From Sporisorium sorghi (taxonomy: Eukaryota; Basidiomycota; Ustilaginomycetes; Ustilaginales; Ustilaginaceae), in the NCBI GenBank assembly GCA_023212695.1, contig JALCCG010000086.1:1-64000 (forward strand): a stretch of 64,000 nt of DNA. The letters are read 5' to 3'. The notes beneath the pieces were generated by a model. That model ran no database searches. It saw only the letters and a program-made list of their open reading frames with translations, and had not been told where the DNA came from. Below, piece by piece: positions 1 through 9,420 of this stretch (positions within the stretch are counted from its first letter, which is position 1; the number at the start of each line of letters is the position of its first letter). The position numbers and the translations under genes are program-made.

Positions 1-1165
1 CCCCGCCCCACCACCCCCCCCGTTCTGGTTCCCGGCGTGGGAGGCGCTGGGGGGGGGTTTGCCCTACAAAAGAGAAGGATGTGCTGTCTGCCCCCCCGGG
101 GGGGGGGGGGGGGGGGGGGGGGGACCTGGACGGAAAATCATCTGCAGAGCGCTCCAGAGGGCTCTCCTCGCAACTCCGCAGAGTAGGAGAGATGATGCGC
201 GCTTTGCGGTGGGTCCGTAGTGCAGCTGCAGCAGCGCAAGCTTATGCTTTGGGTTCTTGGCACGGTTTCTTGCGTGTCAGAAAAGTCGAGCGTTTCTTCG
301 AGTGCAGAGAGCAACAGTGAGCGTGAGACTGGCGCAGTACCTGCCCTTCTTGCTGGACAGTTGCGAACGGAGGCGCTCCGGTCGCTGAGAAGCAGTCGAG
401 ACAGAACGAGCGTCGGTACGGTCCGGTCGACACGAGTCGCTCTGCTGCGCTTGTCTCGGAGAGGCCGTTTGAGTGTCTGCCTGCTGCCACGTTCTGCTGG
501 CTGCAGCCACGGACCTGCCTCCTCAAACAAGCGGAGATCTCCGGACGGGACTGCGAAGAAAGAGTTTGAGCATGCCCACACGCTTTCTCTGCTGCTGCTG
601 CGCTACGCTAGCTTGCTCTCGATGTGCTTGACATTGTTTGACGCAGCCCCACAAAAACTCTCTCTCTCTCTCTCTCTCTCGCAAGTCGCCGCAACTCAAG
701 CTCTCACAAAAAAAACGCCAGGAGCACTGCCATCCGAGATGATACATCCGGGATGAAGCGCAACCTTAACCTTTTGCGTCTCCTTTCGCCTGCTGCGTTC
801 GGCTTGAGCCTGTCCGAACATCGGGACCAACGTTTGCCGTCCTTTGTTCTTCGTTCTCATCCTCACCTTGACACTTCCGAAGTTTAATCGAAGCGTTGTT
901 CACGAAACGCAAAAAAAAAAAAAAAAAAGAAAAAAAAAAAGAAAGGCTCTGCTGGAAAAAACTCCCACTCAACTAGCGCATTCGAAACAAAGACCAAGCG
1001 CTGCGCAGGCACAAGCAAGGATCGCTCTCTTTTCTCTGTCGTTTGTTTGTGCACTCAAAGATACAGGCACGACTGAGCGCAGAGATGCGTAATTCCGATC
1101 AGGATCTCCGTCTTCGGACCGCTCTCCGCCGCACACGCTTCTGACCATTCGAGCCGTCGACTCGC
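1..1165. other. gene-free stretch with simple repeats
   Basis: No reading frame here starts with ATG and resembles a protein family; the longer open frames use GTG starts and overlap on both strands. The stretch holds a C run joined to a G run of about 25 bases near 90-123, a TC dinucleotide repeat at about 660-681 and interrupted A tracts at 911-940. The C/G runs resemble those beside the assembly gap at 25.1 kb and may be sequencing or assembly artefacts. Confidence 0.5.
660..681. repeat. TC dinucleotide microsatellite
   Basis: About eleven uninterrupted TC units are seen directly. The repeat lies in non-coding DNA about 0.5 kb beyond the 3' end of the dihydroorotase gene. Confidence 0.85.
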
Positions 1166-2338
1166 TCACGACCGAACAATCTCCCACCCCAACCGCTTGC
1201 CCGCCCAGAAGGGCACCACCTGCACCTTGCCTCCATCCGCATCGGACACCCCTTCGAACTCGGGATGCACGTACACCGCCGGCACCGCTGCATTCTCCGT
1301 GCCTGCCGCCCTACGAAGCGTGATGCTGCCCTGCTTCAACTCCTCCTCGCTGTCGTAGCCGTAGAACTTGCGGCCGTTTCGGCTGACGTAGTTGGCGAGC
1401 TGGTCCAGGGCGCCGAAGCCTTCGAGGAGCGTTGCGCACAGGGGCACGAGGATGGACGATGTGTAGACGCCCGCGGCGCATCCGCACGCGACGACGCCGG
1501 TGGGCTCGAGGTCGTCGCTGCCGGTGGTGGAGGGTTGGGTGCCCGGCGCGCCGTGCGTGACCGCAGAGGGGTACTTGCTGGCGAGCGGGTGCGGCGCCGA
1601 GTCGGAGCCGAGGAAGAAGCGCGGGTGACCTTGGCGAATCACATCGCGCAAAGCCTGTCGGTCGTCCGGGTACTTGGCGACAGGCTTGCACAAGTTGAGC
1701 GGCTTGCCCGCCCAGTCGTCCACAATCAGCTCCAGGTGGTGCGGCGTGATGGTGCATCCGACGGTCTCGCCGCACTGCTTGACCGCCTCGACGGCCTTGC
1801 GTGTGGTCGCGTGCTCGAGAACGATCTTGAGCTTCGGGAACTGGCGGTGGATCTTGAACAGGTGCGTGAGGAACTTCTCCTCCGCATTGAGTACGCAGAT
1901 GCCCGCATCCGCGTTGGAAGGCACCTCGCCGTGCAGGTTGAGCACCATCTTGTGCTTCTGCATCTCTTCAAAGATCGGATAGTACGTCTCGTAGTCCTCG
2001 ATCCCGCTGTCCGAGTTGGTGGTCACGCCGCGCGGATAGCTCTTGACGCCGCGCACGCCGTTCTGCGCCGCCTGCGCGATCTCGGAGGGCGTCAGTTTCG
2101 GGGAGAGGTACAGTGTGCCGATGAACTGGGTTTGTGGAGCAAGCGCCCGCAGAGACGCAAGGTACTCGCCCGCCTGCTGCGCCGACGTGATGGGTGGCAC
2201 GAGGTTGGGCATGACGTAGGCGAGCGAGACACCTCCCTGCGCGACGTGAGGTGTGACGAGCTCGGACATCTTGCCCTGTCGCAGATGGACGTGGAAGTCC
2301 GCGGGTGCCGGGATGGTGATCTCTTGTTGTGCTGACAT
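1166..2338 (-). CDS. URA4: dihydroorotase, pyrimidine biosynthesis
   Basis: This cytosolic metalloenzyme catalyses reversible cyclisation of carbamoyl aspartate to dihydroorotate, the third step of de novo UMP synthesis. The intronless 390-residue product has the usual length of the PyrC/Ura4 class of monofunctional enzymes. Metal ligands are visible in order: the HxH pair His16/His18 in DFHVHLRQG, the lysine expected to be carboxylated (Lys99, in GVKSYPRG), His136 in NLHGE, His176 in LEHATT and Asp246 in GSDSAPH. The ATG at 2338 sits directly before the conserved N-terminal strand, and the gene starts and ends without gaps. Upstream, on the same strand, lie a 71-base A tract (T on the plus strand) and then the FUN14 gene. 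The assignment is firm; the yeast symbol is used by homology. Confidence 0.96.
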   Translation of the reverse strand: MSAQQEITIPAPADFHVHLRQGKMSELVTPHVAQGGVSLAYVMPNLVPPITSAQQAGEYLASLRALAPQTQFIGTLYLSPKLTPSEIAQAAQNGVRGVKSYPRGVTTNSDSGIEDYETYYPIFEEMQKHKMVLNLHGEVPSNADAGICVLNAEEKFLTHLFKIHRQFPKLKIVLEHATTRKAVEAVKQCGETVGCTITPHHLELIVDDWAGKPLNLCKPVAKYPDDRQALRDVIRQGHPRFFLGSDSAPHPLASKYPSAVTHGAPGTQPSTTGSDDLEPTGVVACGCAAGVYTSSILVPLCATLLEGFGALDQLANYVSRNGRKFYGYDSEEELKQGSITLRRAAGTENAAVPAVYVHPEFEGVSDADGGKVQVVPFWAGKRLGWEIVRS

Positions 2339-2428
2339 GTTTGCTGGTTGAGTGGACCAAGGTGGTGAGCAAGAAGAAGATGGATGTCGTCCTTGACTTT
2401 AGAAGAAAATGCGGAGCGCCGGCTTTTT

Positions 2429-2501
<73 letters not shown>

Positions 2502-2676
2502 CAGCCGCATTTTTCAGCTTGAATTTCAGAGAATGGCTAAAGCGGAAAAAAAAAAGTCCGCTCAAGTCACCGCTCAAAAGCAGTCAATCGCTGGCACTCT
2601 CACATCATCCTCTTCGTCAATGTTGTTCACAGCCTTGCCATTCGTGCTTGCATCCTCTCCTACGTATGACCTGCAC
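2339..2676. other. intergenic, dihydroorotase promoter region
   Basis: This is the spacer between the stop of the FUN14-family gene and the start of dihydroorotase, both read on the minus strand. It contains a 71-base T homopolymer, annotated separately, and should hold the dihydroorotase promoter and the FUN14 terminator. No other motif is recognised. Confidence 0.6.
2431..2501. repeat. 71-base T homopolymer (A tract on minus strand)
   Basis: An unbroken run of T from 2431 to 2501 is seen directly. On the minus strand it is a poly(A) tract starting about 175 bp beyond the FUN14 stop and ending about 93 bp before the dihydroorotase ATG. Long poly(dA:dT) tracts are known to exclude nucleosomes at fungal promoters, but 71 bases is exceptional. 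Slippage error in sequencing or assembly is an alternative. Confidence 0.8.
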
Positions 2677-3511
2677 TCAGCCAAGACGCAGACCCAAAAG
2701 CAGACCAGCCATGAACGTAGCCCTTGGCTGGAAATCAGCCACGAGGAAATCCGTAGTCCGCGTCCAGATGCGCTGCAGCGTGCTGCCCTTGAACCCGCGC
2801 GTTTGGCTCGTCGTCTCTGGGCCCGCAGCACTTCCCACCAGCTTGTCATAACGCGAGTTGATCGCCGACCAGTTGACCGAAATAAGGCGCTGGCTGTTGA
2901 GATACTGCAGCAGCACGTAGCCGCCGCCGAGCAGGAAAGCGATCAACTTGAGACCCTTCTTGATGAACACGCCGGCGCAGAGGCCGCAGATGGTGCCGAA
3001 CGAGAGCTGGTAGACGTTGACGATGCTTTGGGGTTCAGTGGAGACCGTGGTGGTGTCGTTGGTGGTCGAGACGCTGACGGGCGCCGAGGGGGTGGCGTAG
3101 GGGCGTGCGGATTCGCAGTGGACTGTTTGGGAGGTGAAGGCGCTCAGGCCGGCGGCGGCGATGAGCGAGCCTCCGCCGAGAAGCAGTCCCATGCGCATTG
3201 TGGGGCTGGAGTTGGAGGCGGATGCAGAGACGATGCGAGGACGCATGTTGCGTTCGGTGGCGTTGAGGCGAGTGCGTGGGTCGATGCGCTTGCCGTAGTA
3301 CGTGCGGATCTGTTGGGGCATGCGCATGTTCAGTCCGACTCGAGCTTCTGCCATCGATGCGGACTGTAGAGGTGTAGCGGGATGCGGTATCAGGTGAGGT
3401 TGCAACAGGTGTCAGCGCGCTGTCGAAACACACCATACAGCTTCAATCGAGCGTCATCGTACTTACACGGCATGCCTGCGGTACGGCGCGCATCATCGGA
3501 AACGCGCTCAT
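2677..3511 (-). CDS. FUN14-family mitochondrial membrane protein
   Basis: This is a two-exon model: exon 1 is 3511-3468 to 3467 and exon 2 is 3363-2677. The intron at 3364-3466 (103 bp) starts GTAAGT and ends in CTACAG, and it joins in frame. The product is 243 residues. The N-terminus is basic and Arg/Ser-rich, consistent with mitochondrial import. The C-terminal half carries the FUN14 fold, with Gly-rich membrane helices (FGTICGLCAGVFIKKGLK and LIAFLLGGGYVLLQYL) and a final GLLLGLRLG segment. Known relatives (FUNDC1 in animals, Fun14 in yeast) sit in the outer mitochondrial membrane and act in mitophagy or lipid handling. No LC3-interacting motif is obvious. An alternative start inside exon 2 would drop the first 18 residues. 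Family membership is fairly sure; exact function is not. Confidence 0.82.
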
Positions 3512-4496
3512 GGTGAACGTAGAGAGTTGGCTGAGCAGTGAAGGGATACGAGTCGATTGTTGATGATGGTGATGTGGGTAGTCACAAGGATAGCAATGGA
3601 TCCATCGTGCCGTGTAAGCCTCTCTCCGCAAACGTCAGCGTCTCGGCGCTTCGCGTCCGTCCGCTTTGCTCGTAAACCTCCACATCAGCTCGTCGTCAAC
3701 CAAAAACAACAAACACAGAAGAATAAGCCTCCTCGGCACCGTCCGGGGTCAGGGTCTCTCACAAGCTTTGACAAGTCTGAGACAATGCAGCCTTCCTGTT
3801 CGTGTATGACGGCCAGTTGGCGACTCGCGGGGACCTCCATACGCTCAAAACCTGTTCAGCGACGCAGCTGGTCGCCTGCTTCCAACATTGTAGCGAGAGC
3901 TCTGGGCCCACTTGAATCCTCTTGTAGCCAAGAAGCTGCTCGATTTCAGCAAACATTAACCGCAACCACTCTGACAATTCGATGAGCAAGAAGAACCCAA
4001 TTGCCTCACGATCACCCAATCGATGTCGACACCATTGGCCTGCCGTTTTCCTTGGAGGTTTGCAACACTGGCTGGCCGGCCGATCACAACGTATATCATC
4101 TTTTGGCCACGTCGGATCCCATTGTACCCGACTGGTCTTTCAAGTCGACGCCAGACCAATGGCGACAAGGCTGGCAGCACCACACATAGCACAATCTCTT
4201 GACATCAGAGGCGATCTCTGATGTCTTTATCCAGAACAAGTTAGCATTTGTCGGACCTTTTTTTTTTTTTTTTTTTTTTTTTCCCTTTCATTGCTTCGCT
4301 TCGCTTTATTTACAATTAATTAAGAGACGGGGGGTTGTCACAAAAACCATCACCCCGAAAAACTTCCAATCACCATTACTCGTCCATTGCCTTATTGATC
4401 TTGCTCCAAATTTAATGAGGGAATTACCCCCCTCGCCTTTCCGCGTTCGTGGGTGCCCAAAAAAGGGCCAAAAAAAAAAATTCCGATTCGGAGTAG
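3512..4496. other. intergenic, no gene recognised
   Basis: About 1 kb separates the FUN14 start from the tRNA gene. The open frames here are short, overlap on both strands and match nothing recognisable. A 25-base T tract lies at 4258-4282, 3' of the tRNA, followed by an A/T-rich patch. No transposon ends or RNA gene were seen. Confidence 0.5.
4258..4282. repeat. 25-base T homopolymer
   Basis: An unbroken T run seen directly, about 215 bp beyond the 3' end of the minus-strand tRNA-Pro gene. It is too far away to be the tRNA's own RNA polymerase III terminator. Confidence 0.8.
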
Positions 4497-4610
4497 GGGT
4501 CACTGCGGGATTCGAACCCGCGACCACCTCTATTTCTAGAGACCTCGATCTGGTTGTTGTTACAACCGGGCATTCCCGAAAGAGGTATCCTACCACTGGA
4601 CGAAGCAACC
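4497..4610 (-). tRNA. tRNA-Pro(CGG) with 42-base intron
   Basis: A full cloverleaf can be drawn on the minus strand. The acceptor stem GGTTGCT pairs with AGTGACC (two G-U pairs). The D stem is GTCC/GGAT, the anticodon stem CCTCT/AGAGG and the T arm GCGGG-TTCGAAT-CCCGC. Exon 1 is 4610-4575 and exon 2 is 4532-4497. The intron at 4533-4574 begins one base 3' of the anticodon, the canonical position. The mature loop is TTCGGGT, giving anticodon CGG (reads CCG, proline), with C as discriminator base. Intron bases CCCG can pair with the anticodon, as in other nuclear tRNA introns. Shifting the anticodon stem by one or two bases would give Arg(TCG) or Glu(TTC), but those loops fit the stem and intron rules less well. 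Confidence 0.88.
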
Positions 4611-4864
4611 TCTCTTTGTGTCTGGCTGCTCGTGCTATGCGAACATATACCGTTGACAGCAGCTGATACTGAAAGTCGATATTTTTTGACCTCATGTAGG
4701 CGCGAGCTTGAGAGGAGCAACACGCCAGAGAGCAAGTAAGCGCGTTCGTGCGGGTCCCTCACCACCTCTGAGCTCACACTATGAAGCACTTTAATTCAGA
4801 CCAGCCTACATCACACCGAAGGACTTGTTATAGCGGTCAAGTGAGAATTTAGAATTGCGCTGGT

Positions 4865-5792
4865 TCAGGGCAGGTGACCGGTGCGAATGGGAGCACGGGC
4901 GTAGTGGCTGGGGAGGTAGACGGTGGTGTTGAAGCCGGGAGCGACCTGATCAAAGGCAGGCGCGATGCGGGCGTGGCTGGGCGGAATGCCGCTGGCATTG
5001 AAGATGTGGATTCCCACAGCGTCGGGTCGAAGCAAAGAGCAGAGCTTGAGTTGGCGCGAAGAGATGTTGGCGTCCTTCCACTCGGTCTCGGCGGGGACGT
5101 CGACCTCGAACACCACGTTACCGAGCTCCTTCTTGGGCTTCTTTGGGCTGTGATCGTCGTCGTCATCGTTGGACTCTGCCTTCTCGTGGGGAGGGTGAGG
5201 TAGATGAGGAGGACCAGGCGGACCAGGGCGGGGTCCACGACGCGGAGGGACGGGCGGGCCGACCTCGCCATCCCACACAAAGGTGACGCTCGAGCCGGCG
5301 AGCGAGGGCGCAACCTCAACGCCCTGGCCAGGCCATTTGAGCAGAATTTCGACCTCTAGCGTCTTGCCGGGCACCAGGTCGAAGCAGTCGTGCACCTTGC
5401 CAGGACCTTTGGGAGGCGGGGGAGGGGGAGGTCGAGGGTGGTCGTGGCCTGGCTTGTGGGGAGGCGGCGGGGGAGGAGGCAGATGAGGACCGTCACGGCC
5501 AGGAGGACCATGAGGGGGCGGAGGAGGAGGGAAGGGATGGTCGTGACCAGGTGGGCCGTGAGGAGGCGGTCCAGGAGGACCATGAGGGCCACGACCAGGT
5601 GGACCATGGTGGTCATGATGATGGTGGTGGTGGTGACGGTGATTTTGGTCGTCACCATTGCCATGCAACGAAATGAGACCGTTGTGGCCGTACAGCTCAG
5701 GGCGGAAAAGAGCCCAGAAGCCATTGGCGGCCAAGAAAGCGACCAGGAAGATGGCGATACTCTTGAGTCCTCGCGACAGGACGCGAGCACCT

Positions 5793-5835
<43 letters not shown>

Positions 5836-6004
5836 GTGATGGCTGCTCTTGACCAACGCGAAGCTCGAGGTGGCCTTCGTTCAAGGCACCACCTTTGGCT
5901 GGCATGTCGATGACACTGTCATCTTCGTTTGGCTTTTCGACAAGCGGCTCTCTCTCGAGATCCACGTTGTCAGAGTGTTCGTGCTGGGAGGGTGAACGAG
6001 ACAT
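4865..6004 (-). CDS. His/Pro-rich single-pass membrane protein, unknown function
   Basis: The 379-residue product matches no family I recognise. It has an acidic hydrophilic N-terminus (about 1-55), a run of 13 serines (58-70), one membrane helix (about 82-100, SIAIFLVAFLAANGFWALF), a His tract (about 122-131), and a long Pro/Gly/His-rich stretch (about 133-205). A C-terminal domain of about 170 residues contains two cysteines and possible N-glycosylation sites (NISS, NASG, NTTV). With basic residues before the helix, a type II topology with the C-terminus in the secretory lumen or outside is inferred. The serine run is encoded by a pure CTG/CAG repeat and may vary in length. The His tract could bind metal. 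The ATG at 6004 is the first in the frame and lies well before the helix. Confidence 0.7.
5795..5834. repeat. CTG/CAG trinucleotide repeat inside a coding region
   Basis: About thirteen tandem CTG units (plus strand) are seen directly. Read on the minus strand they encode the serine tract just before the membrane helix of the His/Pro-rich protein. Trinucleotide repeats of this length are often polymorphic. Confidence 0.85.
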
Positions 6005-7129
6005 GTTGGGGGCGGATGAGGGATGCGGTTAAGCCAGAGACGGAAGGGCTCTCCTTTATGTACCTTTTTTTTCGGAATAGATGTCGACGTAGCCGTTGCT
6101 GTTGAGGGCTGCGCAGAATCGCAGTCAAGCAGCCTTTCACTGCTTAACTTAATGCGCCAACGCACAGTGCGCAGCTGCAGGTGATCTGCAGGACAGCGTT
6201 GCTCCAGAACTCAGGGACAGACAGCGCTGCCGCTTGCCATCGCTCTCAGCAGAGATGAGCGGAAGGGCATGCCGAAGACATCGAATTGACCGACACAATG
6301 GGTAGTTCGCTTCGACTGAGCCGTCAAAAGCCGCGCATGCTGCTACCCTCTTCGGGTCTTACTTTACGGCGTCTTGAGCACAGCCTTGTCCTCGCAGCGC
6401 ACTCGAGCATTGTCCATGTGACCTGCAAAAAGTCACTGTGTCCGCCGCACTTGTCGAGCGAGCAACTGCCCATCCAGCATGTGGTGCTACTACGCCTGCC
6501 AAGCTGGAGCGCGTGGTCGAGGCTGGCTGAGTTGAAAAAGCTTCACAGCCCGCAAGCATTGGCGCGCCGAAGCCCATGCTGCATTCCTGCGACCGCGTGC
6601 TTTCTGCCGCATGGTCCACGATCGCAATCCAACTTCGACGAAAGACCAGATGAGCCGTCGGTTGGCAACTAGTTAGCGCCACCTTCGACAAACGATCCGG
6701 CTGAGCGTACCGACCGGTCAATTGGAGGCCGATGATACCAAGCATGTTAGCGAGGCAAACGCGAGAGGCTCAAAAAATAGCCTATGAATGCCGACCGCCG
6801 GCTTCTTCTCAGCGTCATCGAAAAATTAATCACCGCTCTTTGCAACCATGCCGACGGTGCTCGCAGCATGACAGCGTCGGGAAAAAAAATAATAATAAAT
6901 AAATAAAAAAAATAAATAAAAAAAATCAGAAAGTGTTAGAGCTTTCTTCTCACACAAAATAAGGCGGATCGAAAAATCGCGTCCAGCTTCAAAATCGGGG
7001 ACCGAGATCTGAGAAGAAGAGCCGGAAACGCTAAACTCGCATCGACTCAGCTTGCTTCTTCTATTCCACCATCTCGAATCAGCATCCAGACACGGCGAGG
7101 TCGCGCAACGCAGCTCTTCCTTCTACAAG
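6005..7129. other. divergent intergenic region, no gene recognised
   Basis: This 1.1 kb spacer lies between the His/Pro-rich membrane protein (minus strand) and Sm G (plus strand) and must hold both promoters. A low-complexity A/T stretch made of AAT and AAAT units lies at about 6881-6930. The longest open frame on the plus strand starts with TTG, not ATG, and resembles nothing. Confidence 0.5.
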
Positions 7130-7393
7130 ATGGCCAAAGTATCACAACCAGAGCTCAAGCGCTTCCTCGACAAGCGCATCGCCGTCAACATCCAAGGCGG
7201 TCGCAAGATCCAAGGCACGCTGCGCGGATTCGACATGTTTCTCAATCTCGTCGTCGACGACGCCGTCGAGCAGGTGCACCCAGACGCAGGAAACCCGAAT
7301 GTGTGGCAGGAGGGAGACCGCTGTGGAACGGTGGTCGTGCGAGGAAACAGCGTGACGTCGCTCGAAGCGTTGGAGAACGTCAAAACACGATGA
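7130..7393 (+). CDS. SMX2: small nuclear ribonucleoprotein Sm G
   Basis: The 87-residue protein is one of the seven Sm proteins forming the ring around the U-rich site of U1, U2, U4 and U5 snRNAs, and so is needed for splicing. The Sm1 motif is clear (LDKRIAVNIQGGRKIQGTLRGFD, followed by FLNLVVDDA). The Sm2 motif follows as GTVVVRGNSVTSLEAL, the hallmark RGN signature. Length and spacing match SNRPG/Smx2, with a slightly longer loop (PDAGNPNVWQEGD) between the motifs. The ATG at 7130 gives the conserved PELKRFLDK start; upstream in-frame codons are probably 5' untranslated. The order of the sevenfold ring would place it beside Sm E and Sm D3. Lsm7 is the nearest alternative but fits less well. 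Confidence 0.93.
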   Translation: MAKVSQPELKRFLDKRIAVNIQGGRKIQGTLRGFDMFLNLVVDDAVEQVHPDAGNPNVWQEGDRCGTVVVRGNSVTSLEALENVKTR

Positions 7394-8058
7394 TCGTTGC
7401 GGCTCGATTCTACCTTCGAATACTCTTAGCTTGTATAACAGACCTCTATTCTCAAAAGACGCATCGCCTCCTCCCACTCCTCTCTATGCTCTTGCTGCAC
7501 GGCGCCGGTGCGGACCCATCAACCAGGAAAAGCAGCGACTCAGCTCTGATCGATCCGCTCATCGACGTGCCATACCTTCATACCCACGCAATGATGCGAC
7601 CTTCGCCACAACAAAAGCGATACAAAACAACTTTGGTGACCGGTGCCATCCGTTCCAAGCTCATAACAAAGCGCTCGAGCTTGCTTCTTTGGCATCACCG
7701 CAGCCTCTCTCTCTCTCGCAGCAAGCCCCAAGCTATTCAGATTCGAAGCGTCGCTGGCCTCTGTTCCGATTCCGCTTGCCTGCTGTTCTCAATCCTCTCC
7801 ACGGCTCTACAGTCTCGTCTCCATCCATGTACACTACTAGCAATGATATCTTCTCTACCAGCGAGTTGGACAGTTCCCAAAGCAATTGAGGTGAAGTGCG
7901 CAGCGAAAAGTGCTCAGCCTCTGCTCCACGCGCAAGATGCGGATTTCCGAGCTGGTTTGTGTGAGATTTTCCATTTTGCAGCGCTTAGGACAACTTTTCA
8001 TTCTGCCTTTGCACCATCATCACCATCTCTGCATCGCGGCCACCCAACACCCAACGTC
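7394..8058. other. intergenic, promoter of the PRELI-domain gene
   Basis: This 665-bp spacer joins two genes read in the same direction. The frame of the downstream gene stays open across it without any family similarity, so it is taken as the Sm G 3' region plus the promoter and leader of the next gene. TC-rich segments at about 7700-7720 and 7790-7830 are typical of fungal promoters. Confidence 0.5.
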
Positions 8059-9420
8059 ATGGTCAAGGACTTTGTGCACCAGTCGAGCTACGATCATTCG
8101 TGGTCTTCTTGCGTACGCGCCTACTTCCTACGCTACCCGAATCCGAACGCATCGCATGTGCTCTCGGTCGACGTGATCGACCGCAGGATCGAGTACCGCC
8201 CCGTGCGGAGCGGGTCGAGTTCATCAGCAACGACTTCGTCGGTCACGCTCGACGACCTGGACGAGAAACGAGACGCGATTCCTGTGCTATGCACCACACG
8301 ACTGATTCTCAAGCGCGGCAACCTGCCCAAATGGGCGCCGTCCGGGCTGATGAAGAATGCAGAGAGCTGGGTGATGGAAGAGAGCGAGGTCGAGCTTGAT
8401 CTGTTGCCTCCAAGAACCGAGACGGTGCCGCAGAGCGAATCCGCAGCAGCAACAGCACCGCTCTCCGCAAATCTGAAAGGACCAACGAAGAACGGCAGAG
8501 CGATGCGCAGCTGGACACGCAACCTCGACCACACCACTGTGCTCGCCGTCACAGAAGGTCTCGTGTTCAAGGAGCGATTCGGGTTCATGCTCCCCGACGC
8601 TACCAGCGGCTCAAATCGCGCACCATCCGCATCACAGCAAGCAGCATGGCGCTCCTACTGCAAGACGCTGACGACGGCGCAGATCGAATCACAAGTGAGC
8701 TTCGGAATGCTGCGCAGGCGTATCGAAAAGTTCGGACTGGCGCGCTTCGTCGCCCACAAGGACACGTCGCAGCAGGGCATCATGTGGACTCGTTCGCAGC
8801 TTGGGGATGCATCGAGCTCTGCCGACCGCGAGCAGGGCGTGTTGCAGCGATCGTCGATGCCGCAGAAGAGGATCAAGCTGCTCGAGTCGCTGCGGCCTCC
8901 TTTCCTGGACGGCTACCCGCTGGGACCGTGGCAGAAGATCAAGATGTGGTGGCACTCGGGCCACTATTCGCAGGTCAAGGAGCTGCACGATGGGTACCTG
9001 ATCGAGCGGGACGAAGATGACGACGAAGGTGCGGCAAGCGGGCGATCGTCGCCACGTCGACAGTCGAACGAGGGCGTCGCTGCAGACGAGACAGACGGTG
9101 CGCGACCACTGCGATTCCGTGGTGCGGAACAGGAGGGTCCCTGGGCAGAGCTGAGCGGACGCAAGGGCAAAGGCGCAGTGTACAGCGACCAGGATCGCAA
9201 CGTCGAGGAAGGCGTGCTGAACAGGTTGCGCGCTCGTCTCGGATTGCCGCTGGTGCAGCCTCCAGCAGACGGCGAAAGCAGGCAGGGAATGTTCAGGAGG
9301 GCGATAGAGCGTGCGAGCGTCAAGGCCAAGTCGCTGCTCGGGTTTGACGACGAGGATGTGCAGGCTAAGCAGCAGACGCAGGGGAGGCTGGAGCGTATTG
9401 ATCGAGACAGGACTGTCTGA
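8059..9420 (+). CDS. PRELI/MSF1-domain (Ups-type) phospholipid transfer protein
   Basis: The N-terminus (VKDFVHQSSYDHSWSSCVRAYFLRYPNPNASHV, then VLSVDVIDRRI) is the canonical start of the PRELI/MSF1 domain. The rest of the domain, including ESWVMEESEVELDL and the WTRNLDHTTVLAVTEGLVF segment, follows to about residue 180. Proteins of this family (Ups1/Ups2/Ups3 in yeast, PRELID in animals) shuttle phosphatidic acid or phosphatidylserine across the mitochondrial intermembrane space with Mdm35. At 453 residues the protein is about twice the usual length, with low-complexity inserts (about 52-65 and 115-145) and a charged C-terminal half with predicted helices. I chose the ATG at 8059 because it starts the domain exactly; the frame is open upstream but unlike protein. 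Which Ups paralogue it is cannot be decided. Confidence 0.85.
   Translation: MVKDFVHQSSYDHSWSSCVRAYFLRYPNPNASHVLSVDVIDRRIEYRPVRSGSSSSATTSSVTLDDLDEKRDAIPVLCTTRLILKRGNLPKWAPSGLMKNAESWVMEESEVELDLLPPRTETVPQSESAAATAPLSANLKGPTKNGRAMRSWTRNLDHTTVLAVTEGLVFKERFGFMLPDATSGSNRAPSASQQAAWRSYCKTLTTAQIESQVSFGMLRRRIEKFGLARFVAHKDTSQQGIMWTRSQLGDASSSADREQGVLQRSSMPQKRIKLLESLRPPFLDGYPLGPWQKIKMWWHSGHYSQVKELHDGYLIERDEDDDEGAASGRSSPRRQSNEGVAADETDGARPLRFRGAEQEGPWAELSGRKGKGAVYSDQDRNVEEGVLNRLRARLGLPLVQPPADGESRQGMFRRAIERASVKAKSLLGFDDEDVQAKQQTQGRLERIDRDRTV

Noticed and set aside
1265..2335. 356-codon plus-strand frame over dihydroorotase
   Set aside because: Antisense shadow of a well-conserved enzyme; composition is Arg/Val/Leu-rich and resembles nothing.
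6286..6672. 128-codon plus-strand frame
   Set aside because: Starts with TTG, no family similarity, lies in a divergent promoter.
7303..8058. N-terminal extension of the PRELI-domain protein
   Set aside because: The frame is open upstream, but its first codons overlap Sm G and the sequence is not protein-like; the domain starts exactly at the ATG at 8059.
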